A stretch of DNA of 64,000 nt, from the NCBI GenBank assembly GCA_028293825.1, contig JAQGNY010000010.1, forward strand, positions 320,008 to 384,007. The letters run 5' to 3'. Under the pieces are notes generated by a model. That model did not search any database and was not told the DNA's origin. It saw only the letters and a list, made by a program, of their open reading frames with translations. The position numbers were made by a program, and so were the translations under genes. The stretch is from Verrucomicrobiaceae bacterium. GTDB lineage: Bacteria; Pseudomonadota; Gammaproteobacteria; Pseudomonadales; CAMLJR01. Numbering within the stretch: the first letter of the stretch is position 1; each line of letters starts with the position of its first letter. Shown here piece after piece: positions 46,688 to 54,861 of the stretch.

Positions 46688-46720
46688 AGTACCCTTGTAG
46701 CTGATAGCTACAAGGGTACT
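46688..46720 (+). terminator. Perfect 15-bp hairpin after the BON lipoprotein
   Basis: AGTACCCTTGTAGCT pairs exactly with its complement after a 3-base loop GAT. There is no immediate T-run (the T-run is at 46735-46741), so it may be a terminator, an RNA-stability hairpin or an operator. Confidence 0.5.
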
Positions 46721-46781
46721 GTCTGAGTCCGAGTATTTTTTTGTCAAAGCATAAATTCTTGTGGATGGCGAGTATACGACC

Positions 46782-46970
46782 ATGAATCGAGATCGCATTG
46801 AGGGTAACTGGAAGCAGCTAAAGGGCAACGTTAAGGAGCGTTGGGGGCAATTTAGAGGTGATGACTATTTGATAATTGCCGGTCGGCATGAGCAGCGCAA
46901 TGGCAAAATTCAGCGTCACTATGGCATTGCCAAAGAAATAAATGCAAAAGTATTGATGCAGATGGAGTAA
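46782..46970 (+). CDS. CsbD family stress protein
   Basis: 62 residues, hydrophilic. CsbD pattern: MNRDRIEGNWKQLKGNVKERWGQ, quoted in part as RIEGNWKQLKGNVKERWG, then the GRHEQRNGKIQRHYG segment. Bacillus CsbD is sigma-B dependent; function unknown. Start ATG 46782 fits the usual CsbD N-terminus; GTG 46761 would add 7 residues. Confidence 0.88.
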   Translation: MNRDRIEGNWKQLKGNVKERWGQFRGDDYLIIAGRHEQRNGKIQRHYGIAKEINAKVLMQME

Positions 46971-47050
46971 CGATTTTTTCTGGCTCTCGTGTCAGTGTTG
47001 ATTTTTAAGTTAAATTACTATTTACGTACAAGTGTGCGAAAGAGTGCTGA

Positions 47051-47215
47051 TCAGTTCTTCAGCTGAGAAACCTCCATTAATTCTTTAAGCTGAAGAATAT
47101 AACGTTGTTCTATTCGGTCTTTTGCTTCGACGCATTTGCTATCGATATCCGCTTTAAGCTCATTTATCTCTTGTTCGAGTGTTAAGTCTTCAAAAACATC
47201 GACTGTAGCTTTCAT
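47051..47215 (-). CDS. Small coiled-coil-like protein, 54 aa
   Basis: 54 residues on the reverse strand, beginning MKATVDVFEDLTLEQEI and continuing with heptad-like leucines and charged residues (ELKADIDSKCVEAKDRIEQR, QLKELMEVSQ). AGAGG stands about 8 bases upstream of its ATG. It is missed by a 60-residue cutoff. No known family is recognised. It lies downstream of the cardiolipin-synthase gene in the same direction, 98 bases past that stop. Confidence 0.6.
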   Translation of the reverse strand: MKATVDVFEDLTLEQEINELKADIDSKCVEAKDRIEQRYILQLKELMEVSQLKN

Positions 47216-47313
47216 CAAAGTTACCTCTTTTAAAAAACTTCATATCTATCTTCTTCATTGCTCATTGCTCATTTCTGCACACTGGGCTTTCAGTTTCGCA
47301 GTTTCACCACGAG

Positions 47314-48558
47314 TTACGATAAATCCAATTTATTACGATTTTCTATCTTTACCTTTTTTAATGTAACTGTGTGCGTTGGGAGTAGATCTGCCCAACGGGG
47401 AAAGTAGCGTAAGAAGTGAAATACCGCCGCGCTCATTACGGCGCGCCACCAGGTATGACGCGGTACTTTTTCCAGTGCCATCATTTTGCAGTGGTTTTCA
47501 ATCAAATGAATTAATCGGCCCCGTAATTCGCGATTAAACTCTCGATCTCGAATAATTACGTTAGCCTCAAGATTTAACGACAGACTGAGAGGGTCAAGAT
47601 TACTTGAACCTACAGTGGCCCAATCGTCATCAGCGATGGCAACTTTTCCATGCAACGGACGTTCATAGTATTCATAGATTTTTACGCCGGCGCTTAATAA
47701 ATATCCGTACAAGAGGCGCGCCCCCCATTTAACGATGGGGATATCAGGGTGGCCTTGTAAAATAAGTGAGACATCAACACCGCGCCGCGCTGCTTGACGC
47801 AGCCGCCGCAGCAAATGATATCCCGGGAAAAAATACGCGTTGGCAACAATTAATTCTCGCCGTGCAGTGCGAAAAGCCAGTTGATAATAACGTTCTATCG
47901 CGGTGCGCTCGAAGCGATTATCACGCGTTACAAATAGCACGTGCGCTCCAGTCTGCTCGGAATTAGCATTAGTATCTTCAGAAATTTTTTGCAGTGCTTT
48001 TAATTTTCGCTGATAACGCCGCTCGGATAGCGCGCGCCAGTTAAGCTGCGGACGTCGTATTGCTTGTTCTGCAAAGTCGCGCATTTCTTTAGCAGCGGGA
48101 CCTTCTATTTCAATGGCGTAATCACGTTTTGCCTGTGGTCCAAATTCAGTCAGCTGATCTTCAATAAAATTAATGCCACCGATGTAAGCAATGCTGGCAT
48201 CAACTACGACAAGTTTTCGGTGTAGGCGGCGAAATAAATTAGTGCGTACGCCGAGAAGGGCATAGCCCGGGTTAAATATATGAAATTTTACGCCGGCCCC
48301 GGTGATGCCATTAATAAAATCGCCCTCTAATCCCGGTGAGCCGAATCCATCGACGGTGATGCTGATGCGAACGCCCCGGTTGCCTGCGTCAATTAACTCT
48401 GTGCGCAATTGACGTCCCACTTTGTCGTCTTGCAGGATAAATGTTTCTATGAAGATTTCATGTTGGGCATTACGTATCGCTGCGAAAACACTGGGGAAAT
48501 ATTCTTCGCCATTTTCTAACAGTCGGATTAGGTTGCCGTGATGCCATTGTTTATTCAC
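47314..48558 (-). CDS. clsB: Cardiolipin synthase B-like PLD protein
   Basis: About 414 residues (GTG 48558 with GGAGT 7 bases upstream; ATG 48588 would add 10 residues). Two PLD HKD motifs are complete: LHRKLVVVDASIAYIGGIN and LHGKVAIADDDWATVGSSN (His-Lys-Asp present in both). The order FILQDDKVGRQLR at the start matches ClsB. It condenses phosphatidylglycerol-type substrates to cardiolipin at the inner membrane. Its start lies inside the end of the endonuclease-like gene upstream (48551-48558), so the two are translationally coupled. Confidence 0.92.
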   Translation of the reverse strand: MNKQWHHGNLIRLLENGEEYFPSVFAAIRNAQHEIFIETFILQDDKVGRQLRTELIDAGNRGVRISITVDGFGSPGLEGDFINGITGAGVKFHIFNPGYALLGVRTNLFRRLHRKLVVVDASIAYIGGINFIEDQLTEFGPQAKRDYAIEIEGPAAKEMRDFAEQAIRRPQLNWRALSERRYQRKLKALQKISEDTNANSEQTGAHVLFVTRDNRFERTAIERYYQLAFRTARRELIVANAYFFPGYHLLRRLRQAARRGVDVSLILQGHPDIPIVKWGARLLYGYLLSAGVKIYEYYERPLHGKVAIADDDWATVGSSNLDPLSLSLNLEANVIIRDREFNRELRGRLIHLIENHCKMMALEKVPRHTWWRAVMSAAVFHFLRYFPRWADLLPTHTVTLKKVKIENRNKLDLS

Positions 48559-49465
48559 GATCGAACTCCGAATTCGATGTGGTTTCAAATTTTACATCGC
48601 TAGCTGATATTTCTCGGTCGACGATTTTTTTCCCGCAAGAGAGCGTAATTGCTGCTGCCAGTGGCGCGTGATCGGAAAGATGTGACCAGGGTCGAACCGT
48701 TAAATTAATTGGGCTGTGAATCCGTGCGTTACGCACATAAATACGATCGAGGCGAAGTATTGGCCACCGCGATGGAAACGTTGTAGCCGGCATGCCATAG
48801 GCGCTGACGAATACCTCTTCTAATCCCGTGCATTTTTTTAGCTTTTCATCCGCTTGTAAGCGCCAGTCATTAAAGTCGCCCGCCACAATTACCGGTGCGT
48901 CCAGCGGCAATTCATCAATTAAATTACACAGCAAATCGACTTGTTGCTGGCGGTGCTTTTCACGCAATCCCAGATGCACGCAGACGGTATGAATTTGCAA
49001 ATCTGTCCCGGGTACAGTCAGGCAGCAATGCAATAAGCCGCGTTTTTCACTGCGGCTGAAAGTCGCATCGAGGTTGCGATTTGAAAGAATAGGAAACTTC
49101 GATAACAGCGCATTACCATGATGTCCTTCCGGATATACAGCATTGCGACCGTACGCAAAATCGTTCCACATGGTATCGGCCAAATATTCATACTGCGGTG
49201 AATCGGGCCAGTGCTGTTGGCGGTCCGAGTGCAGTGCATGCTCCCCGATAACCTCTTGCAGGAAAACTATGTCGGCGCCGACGTCTCGTAAGGCACTGCG
49301 CAATTCGGGTAGGACAAATTTCCGATTTAGCGCGCTAAAGCCCTTATGAAGGTTTACCGTCAACACCTTTATCATGATATCGGTAGCTTGGATGGTAGAA
49401 CTCGTGGCGACGTTATTCGTCGTGGCGTTGGTTACGACTGAATTATCGGATGAGTTCACAATCAA
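48551..49465 (-). CDS. Endonuclease/exonuclease/phosphatase family protein
   Basis: 304 residues from TTG 49465; an ATG at 49375 (MIKVLTVNLHKGF) is the plausible shorter start. EEP fold motifs: LTVNLHKGF, VFLQEVIGEHAL, VIVAGDFNDWR and LSDHAPLAA, the metal-binding Asn, Glu, Asp and His of DNase I/phospholipase C-type phosphodiesterases. Members beside clsB are thought to act on lipids or nucleotides; the substrate here is not known. Co-transcribed with clsB through an overlap. Confidence 0.88.
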   Translation of the reverse strand: MIVNSSDNSVVTNATTNNVATSSTIQATDIMIKVLTVNLHKGFSALNRKFVLPELRSALRDVGADIVFLQEVIGEHALHSDRQQHWPDSPQYEYLADTMWNDFAYGRNAVYPEGHHGNALLSKFPILSNRNLDATFSRSEKRGLLHCCLTVPGTDLQIHTVCVHLGLREKHRQQQVDLLCNLIDELPLDAPVIVAGDFNDWRLQADEKLKKCTGLEEVFVSAYGMPATTFPSRWPILRLDRIYVRNARIHSPINLTVRPWSHLSDHAPLAAAITLSCGKKIVDREISASDVKFETTSNSEFDRE

Positions 49466-49596
49466 TTTCCGCGTGATATTAAGTCATGGCGTAGTGAGTA
49501 ATTTTCAACGCGATTGCAACTTTTACTGAGCTGCTTAGCGTTAAAACCTATCAGCTTATCGCGCCATTCAGACGGGATAAAAATTCACATTACACA

Positions 49597-49827
49597 CTAA
49601 TGGTGCAAGCTATTATTAAGTTGATCGATTGGCACCGCCCAATCGGCATCATTCGTTAATGCATCGTGCAGAAACTGAGCCTGCGCCTTTGTCCAGAAGC
49701 TGGCATCTGCCAGCTTCTGCCCTTCTTGCAGTTTATGTTGACTACAGAAATTTCGAATCGACGGCTCGTCGCTGGGCAAGCCTAATTGCTCAAATAAATC
49801 GCGAAATTCGTGATGTGTGTTTTCCAT
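49597..49827 (-). CDS. DUF2789 family protein
   Basis: 76 residues. DUF2789 pattern: HHEFRDLFEQLGLPSDEPSIRNF (cited as FRDLFEQLGLPSDEPSI), KLADASFWTKAQAQFL and NDADWAVPIDQLNNSL. Function unknown; widespread in Gammaproteobacteria. AGAGG lies 8 bases before the ATG. The stretch 49828-50110 that follows has no other supported gene. Confidence 0.88.
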   Translation of the reverse strand: MENTHHEFRDLFEQLGLPSDEPSIRNFCSQHKLQEGQKLADASFWTKAQAQFLHDALTNDADWAVPIDQLNNSLHH

Positions 49828-50110
49828 GATTGTCGCCTCTGTGTGTTCTTAATTTTTTTAGACGTTAGAGCAAGTGGTACCCCTTTTAGGGTTTCTTGTA
49901 GATAACTAGGCACAAACCGTTCCAGTCATCGCGTTTGTGTAGAGTCTGATTTTTGGCCTTCATCTAGGCATAGCGAGCTCTCCCGCGTACTTAAATCAAA
50001 TGTATTCAGCACCAATTCAGTTTCCGCGGTATACCTTGGCTAAGCTGTAATCGATCGCGCATCAGAAATGCGGGTTCTATCGAGTTGTGTACGTACAGGA
50101 GTGCAGTTCG

Positions 50111-50353
50111 ATGAAGAGGGTAAGCCAGGCGCACGGTAACAACTCAATGGGGTTTTTATTGAAAGTTGTCTTTGCGATGGCAAATGGCTCAGCGCTAGGT
50201 GCTCAAAAAACTCCTATGCGCCGAGGTATGAAGGCTACCGAAGAAGATGCTGCTGACTCGCTGGATGAAAGCTCACGCGCAGCCTCTTTACGCAGAACAA
50301 ATCGATCGTTGATGGCCTCCTCGTTTGTCATCTCGAAAAAATGTATTTGTTAA
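50111..50353 (+). CDS. Possible small hypothetical protein
   Basis: 80 residues from ATG 50111. The main support is AGGAG about 9 bases upstream. The product has no recognised domain (FLLKVVFAMANGSALGAQK near the start, Arg/Ser-rich end). It may be a chance frame; it ends 39 bases before the OmpA-type gene. Confidence 0.35.
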   Translation: MKRVSQAHGNNSMGFLLKVVFAMANGSALGAQKTPMRRGMKATEEDAADSLDESSRAASLRRTNRSLMASSFVISKKCIC

Positions 50354-50392
50354 CCAATTAATTGATCGTTACAAACGAATCGGAAAATCAAA

Positions 50393-51103
50393 ATGCGTGC
50401 GCCCAAGTTTTTTACGTCCAAGTCTTTTTTAAGCATTTCCATCCTCGCGGTTTTTATTCTCACTGGCTGCACGACTACTGATCCCAGCACGGGCGAGCAG
50501 AAAACTTCAAATACCGCCAAGGATGCAGGTATCGGTGCTGTTGCCGGCGCTGTGATCGGTGCGATGACGGCTAGTCGCCATGATCGGACCAAAGGCGTAC
50601 TCACCGGGGCCGTTTTAGGCGGCGCTGTGGGTGGAGCAGTTGGTCATCATAGCGACAAACAGGAAGCTGAATTGCGCGAGAAATTAGCTCGCAGCGGGGT
50701 CGACGTGCAGCGACAGGGCGATACGATAAAACTGGTGATGCCAGGCGCGATTAGTTTTGAAACGAACAGCGCGCAATTAGCGCCCGCTTTTTACCAGTCG
50801 TTAAATAAGGTGGCCGGGTCGCTGAAGGACTTTCCCGATACAACGATACAAATCGTCGGTCACACTGACAGCACCGGCGCAGCTGTTTACAACCAGCAGC
50901 TTTCTGTTAATCGAGCCAATGCGGTCGCGATCTATTTAGCCGCGCAGGGCGTTGAAAGAAGTCGGCTGGAAGCTGTAGGTATGGGCTTTAGTCAACCCAT
51001 TGCAGATAACAAAACAGCTGAAGGACGTGCGCAAAATCGCCGGGTCGAAGTTAAAATAGTGCCGCATGAAGATGCTAGGCGCGATCAGGACTCTTCGCGT
51101 TAA
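50393..51103 (+). CDS. OmpA-family lipoprotein with glycine zipper (YiaD-like)
   Basis: 236 residues. Signal peptide with lipobox LTGC (Cys about 25). A glycine-zipper segment follows (AGIGAVAGAVIGAMTAS and GAVLGGAVGGAVGHHS). The C-terminal OmpA domain has ISFETNSAQLAPAFY, VGHTDSTGAAVYN, LSVNRANAVAIYL and NRRVEVKI. It would bind peptidoglycan from the outer membrane. A terminator follows the stop. Confidence 0.9.
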   Translation: MRAPKFFTSKSFLSISILAVFILTGCTTTDPSTGEQKTSNTAKDAGIGAVAGAVIGAMTASRHDRTKGVLTGAVLGGAVGGAVGHHSDKQEAELREKLARSGVDVQRQGDTIKLVMPGAISFETNSAQLAPAFYQSLNKVAGSLKDFPDTTIQIVGHTDSTGAAVYNQQLSVNRANAVAIYLAAQGVERSRLEAVGMGFSQPIADNKTAEGRAQNRRVEVKIVPHEDARRDQDSSR

Positions 51104-51112
51104 TTTTCGATG

Positions 51113-51139
51113 AAGCTTCACACTTCGTGTGAAGCTTTT
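51113..51139 (+). terminator. Rho-independent terminator after the OmpA-type gene
   Basis: An 11-bp perfect stem AAGCTTCACAC/GTGTGAAGCTT with a short loop in a UUCG context and a TTTT tail. It sits 10 bases after the stop. Confidence 0.85.
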
Positions 51140-51353
51140 ATTACATGGTTGGTTTTTTCAAAAAGTCGGAAAGAAGTTTGCGATACTGCGCAGCTTCGTT
51201 GAAATGAATTTTTCTATTTAGAAATTTTTGCCGTAACAAACTAAAATAGTTTTGATGAAGACTCTTCACGCTTCATTCCTCTCCTGCAGCGACGATAAAT
51301 TCACTTGGCCAATGTTTCAATCTAATTTGCCGAAATTTAAGAGGTAGCTACGC

Positions 51354-52337
51354 ATGCCCATCGATAATCCCGATTCTGGCGGTTTGATTTGCGGGTTTTT
51401 GTTGCAATCTGAGGGTGCTGCAACACTTGCGAATTGGGATTACAAGTTGCCGGATATGCCTAGCGGACCGGTCTGGTTGCATTTCAATCTTGCCGATACA
51501 CGAGCGGCGAATTGGCTTGCTCAAGCGCAGGCATTGCCAGAAGACGCGCGCGAATTGTTGCTCGATCAGGATAATCATGCGGCCTGTGAAAAGTTTAATC
51601 GCGGACTGGCCTTAACCATCGGCGATTTTCATCACGACTTTAATGACGATCCTGAAGGGTTCGGCACATTGCGTTTGTACATCGACCAGCATTGTTTGAT
51701 ATCGGGCCGGCGCCATCCGCTCAAAGCTGTCGATCAACTTCGACGCGAAATGACGCATGGACTGGAAATCGCTTCAACGGTCGATTTATTCAGCCATCTT
51801 ATTCACGACCTGGGCGAAACATTTCACGGCGTGATCAAAAATCTTAACGATATTGTCGACGATTCCGAAGATGAAATTCTCGCGGGTCGGCTGCAGGATC
51901 AAGGTACCGAGTTGGGCCGCATTCGCCGACTGCTCGCGCGGCTGCGACGCCACATCAGCGGCAATCGGCAAGCGATGACGCAGGCCTTGGCCGCGATTGA
52001 ACAGTGGGATAGCGCGGCCGATATTTCGCACTTACGTCAGGCAGTGGAGCGGTTAGATGGCTCCGCGCAGGATCTTGAGTTGGTGCAAGATCGCGCGAGA
52101 TTGTTGCAGGAAGAAATTGCCGGGCGCTTGAACGAAGCGACCAACCGCAACCTGTATATTTTGTCGTTGGCGACGGTTGCATTGCTGCCGATTAATTTAA
52201 TTACGGGTGTGTTCGGTATGAATACGGGCGGGTTGCCATGGAATGAAGATCCATCGGGCTTTCATAAGGCCGTTATCGTCATGTTCGTCGCGATGGCCAT
52301 TTCGTTAGGCGTGTTGCACTGGCGGCGAATTATTTAA
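51354..52337 (+). CDS. CorA/ZntB-type divalent metal transporter
   Basis: 327 residues. Long cytoplasmic N-terminal domain, then two C-terminal membrane helices. The signature GMN loop lies in GVFGMNTGGLPW after NRNLYILSLATVALLPINLI (cited as LYILSLATVALLPINLI). The GLPW variant and overall length suit ZntB (zinc efflux/uptake) more than classical CorA (magnesium). AAGAGG precedes the ATG. Ion not decidable by sequence. Confidence 0.88.
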   Translation: MPIDNPDSGGLICGFLLQSEGAATLANWDYKLPDMPSGPVWLHFNLADTRAANWLAQAQALPEDARELLLDQDNHAACEKFNRGLALTIGDFHHDFNDDPEGFGTLRLYIDQHCLISGRRHPLKAVDQLRREMTHGLEIASTVDLFSHLIHDLGETFHGVIKNLNDIVDDSEDEILAGRLQDQGTELGRIRRLLARLRRHISGNRQAMTQALAAIEQWDSAADISHLRQAVERLDGSAQDLELVQDRARLLQEEIAGRLNEATNRNLYILSLATVALLPINLITGVFGMNTGGLPWNEDPSGFHKAVIVMFVAMAISLGVLHWRRII

Positions 52338-52355
52338 AAAGCGTATCCATCGTCG

Positions 52356-52994
52356 TTAAGGGCGCAGCGCGTCGAGCACAAACTTTACCGAGAACTCCCG
52401 CCAGAATTTCGTATTTTCCTGCGACGAAAGATCCAGCGTTACCAGAGACGATAAAATTTTTCCATTCGTAAAGCAGCCGATAGTCACCATCATTGCGGCG
52501 CCAAATATTGCATCGGGCTCGACGTCGTTTTTAAAAATACCGCTGCGTTGGCCCGCTTCCAAAATTTTTACCAAGCGTTTCATTAATGCCGGACTGCGTT
52601 CGATCAGCTCGCGGCATTCGGGGATATGTTCGCCGCCGTAAAGGCTTTGACCGTTTAATAATCCGGCTAGAAATGGCCAGCGGATAAATAGATCGAATAC
52701 GCCGTGCAGAAATAATCGCATCGCGGCGGCCGGTTCGTGATTTTCATAATCGAGATTCGACAATTCTTCTATTGCGCTGGCGGAGGCGTCGTCCATCACC
52801 GCGACATAGAGTTCTTCTTTCGCGCGAAAATAGTGATGAATTAATTGTTTGCTGACTTCGGCTTCCAGCGCGATTACATCGAGCTTTGCTCCGGCTAAAC
52901 CGGCGCGACAAAATTCGCCGCGTGCGGCGAGCAGAATACGCTGCAGGCCTTCTTTTTCGGAGCGGCGGCGTTTTATGGTAGGCGCTTGAGTCAT
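52356..52994 (-). CDS. TetR family transcriptional regulator
   Basis: About 212 residues; ATG 52994 chosen over TTG 53024. N-terminal TetR helix-turn-helix: RILLAARGEFCRAGLAGAKLD (quoted as LLAARGEFCRAGLAG), VIALEAEVSKQLIHHYFRAKEEL (quoted as EVSKQLIHHYFRAKEEL). The C-terminal domain is helical and would bind an inducer. It faces divergently from the P450-SCP2 gene, 215 bases apart, and likely controls it. Confidence 0.9.
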   Translation of the reverse strand: MTQAPTIKRRRSEKEGLQRILLAARGEFCRAGLAGAKLDVIALEAEVSKQLIHHYFRAKEELYVAVMDDASASAIEELSNLDYENHEPAAAMRLFLHGVFDLFIRWPFLAGLLNGQSLYGGEHIPECRELIERSPALMKRLVKILEAGQRSGIFKNDVEPDAIFGAAMMVTIGCFTNGKILSSLVTLDLSSQENTKFWREFSVKFVLDALRP

Positions 52995-53092
52995 GGCGAT
53001 TCGCTGCGGTGGCGGCTCTTGCAAGGGTGGGCGCGATTTTACACCGCCGGAGCCTTACCTTGCCTATGACTACAACGAATGCGCGTTCGACT

Positions 53093-53117
53093 CGGCAGCG
53101 AGCGGACTACACTGCCG
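53093..53117. promoter_or_regulatory. Possible TetR-type operator
   Basis: Inverted repeat CGGCAG, 13-base spacer, CTGCCG, in the TetR/P450 divergent intergenic region. The arms are only 6 bp, so this is tentative. Confidence 0.3.
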
Positions 53118-53209
53118 CAGATTGTTGAATGCTGCCATCGTGCTGATACGCGTTTGAAACTCCAGAGCCAGTAAACCAGCCAGCAGATTTCGTTAATAAG
53201 GAGAGTGAA

Positions 53210-54796
53210 ATGAACGCCATAACGTCCGATATTCCAGCACATGTCCCGCTTGAATTGGTACGCGAGGATTTCCCATTTGTCATGGGGATGACGACCACAG
53301 AAAACCCATTTAAAACTATGGTTCCGGCTATTCACGAAGGTCCGGAAATTATTTACTCGACCAATTTCTATCCAGGTTATGGTCCGGCTTGGATTCCGCG
53401 TCGGCTCGAAGATTTGCAGGCGCTGTATTTGGATACGGAGAATTTTTCCAGCCAGGGCTTTTCGCCGTTTGCAATGTTGATTGGCGAGAACTGGAATTTG
53501 CTTCCCGCTGAAATGGACCCGCCCCAACACACCGCATATCGCACCTTGTTAAATCCGTTATTCACGCCGCGCAAAATGCAGTCATTGGATGACAAAGTGC
53601 GTTTAGCCGCGCGCGAATTTATCGCTGCGTTTAAAGATCGCGGCGAATGCGAATTTATGAACGAATTTGCGTTTCGTTTTCCTATCGTTGTGTTCCTCGA
53701 TCTAATGGGCTTGCCGCGCGACCGCATGGAGCAATTTCTGGAATGGGAAAACGGCTTGCTGCACAGCATGGATATCGAAGGCATTATCGCCGCGACCAAA
53801 AGTGTGTGCGCGTATTTGCGCGAAGTAATTGAAGATCGTCGTCAAAATCCGGTCGATGATTTGGTGAGTTTCGGCGTGACGGCAGAAATCGATGGCCGCA
53901 AATTAAATGACGACGAGTTGATGGGATTTTGTTTCAATTTATTTATCGGCGGTCTCGATACTGTATCGACAAATATTGCGTGGCAAACGCGCCACTTGGC
54001 GGAAAACCTCCAAGACCAACGCCGCCTGCGTGAACATCCGGAATTGATTTCCAGTGCGCTTGAGGAAATGTACCGACGGTATTCCGCAGTCACGACATTT
54101 CGTACCTGTATCAAGGAAACTAAAATTCGCGGCGTGACAATTATGCCGGGCGATAAAGTCGCAATGCCGACCACACTCGCAAATACCGATCCGCTCGCAT
54201 GGGACAAGCCGTTCGAAGTCGATCTTGATCGTGCGCCGCGCCATATCACTTTCGCGTACGGTATTCACCGTTGTATTGGCGCGCCGCTGGCACGTCGCGA
54301 GTCGGCAATTGCGCTGGAGGAATTGTTCTCGGCACTGCCGGAGTTTCGCATCGCGGAGGGCGCTGAAATTATCACTGAACTGGGACCGATTTTGCAGCCG
54401 CGCAATTTGCCGCTGGCTTGGGGCGAGAAAAGGGCGGCGAAAGTTGCACCCGTGAAAGTCGAGACTGCGGTCGAAAATGTACCGGAAGGCAAAGCCGTTG
54501 AAAGCTCAGTCGCAAGCATCAGTCAATTTTTATCGAACAAGCTGGCCGCGATGGAGCCATTCGGTAAGACGATTAAATTGCTGCTCGACGGCAATGCGAT
54601 TGTGCTGGATGGAAATACCAATCCGCCGGCACTGCATCGCGACGATGTCGAAACTGAATTTACCGTCATTGCATCGTTGGAAAACTTTGCCAAGGTGCTG
54701 AATAAAAAATTGAATCCGCAAATTGCGATGGCAACGGGAAAAATCAAATTTAAAGGCGATATGTTGGCGGTAATGGCTCTGAGTAAATTACTTTAA
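53210..54796 (+). CDS. Cytochrome P450 fused to a C-terminal SCP2 sterol-carrier domain
   Basis: 528 residues. P450 part (about 1-405): I-helix GGLDTVST (Asp250-Thr251), ExxR in EEMYRR (Glu286, Arg289), heme loop FAYGIHRCIGAPLARRE with axial Cys355. A linker (about 407-435) is followed by an SCP2-like domain (about 436-528) with LNPQIAMATGKIKFKGDMLAV, cited as ATGKIKFKGDMLAV. SCP2 domains bind sterols, fatty acyl-CoAs and other lipids, so the enzyme probably receives a hydrophobic substrate; redox partners are not in view. AAGGAG precedes the ATG. Standard bacterial P450s are about 400 residues. Confidence 0.9.
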   Translation: MNAITSDIPAHVPLELVREDFPFVMGMTTTENPFKTMVPAIHEGPEIIYSTNFYPGYGPAWIPRRLEDLQALYLDTENFSSQGFSPFAMLIGENWNLLPAEMDPPQHTAYRTLLNPLFTPRKMQSLDDKVRLAAREFIAAFKDRGECEFMNEFAFRFPIVVFLDLMGLPRDRMEQFLEWENGLLHSMDIEGIIAATKSVCAYLREVIEDRRQNPVDDLVSFGVTAEIDGRKLNDDELMGFCFNLFIGGLDTVSTNIAWQTRHLAENLQDQRRLREHPELISSALEEMYRRYSAVTTFRTCIKETKIRGVTIMPGDKVAMPTTLANTDPLAWDKPFEVDLDRAPRHITFAYGIHRCIGAPLARRESAIALEELFSALPEFRIAEGAEIITELGPILQPRNLPLAWGEKRAAKVAPVKVETAVENVPEGKAVESSVASISQFLSNKLAAMEPFGKTIKLLLDGNAIVLDGNTNPPALHRDDVETEFTVIASLENFAKVLNKKLNPQIAMATGKIKFKGDMLAVMALSKLL

Positions 54797-54820
54797 TTTT
54801 TTCGCTAATTTCCATTAATA

Positions 54821-54849
54821 AAAAAGCGCCGATTAAGGCGCTTTTTTTT
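54821..54849. terminator. Bidirectional Rho-independent terminator
   Basis: A 10-bp stem AAAAAGCGCC/GGCGCTTTTT with loop GATTAA, between the convergent P450 and LLM oxidoreductase genes. Confidence 0.9.
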
Positions 54850-54861
54850 GCGGACGATTTG

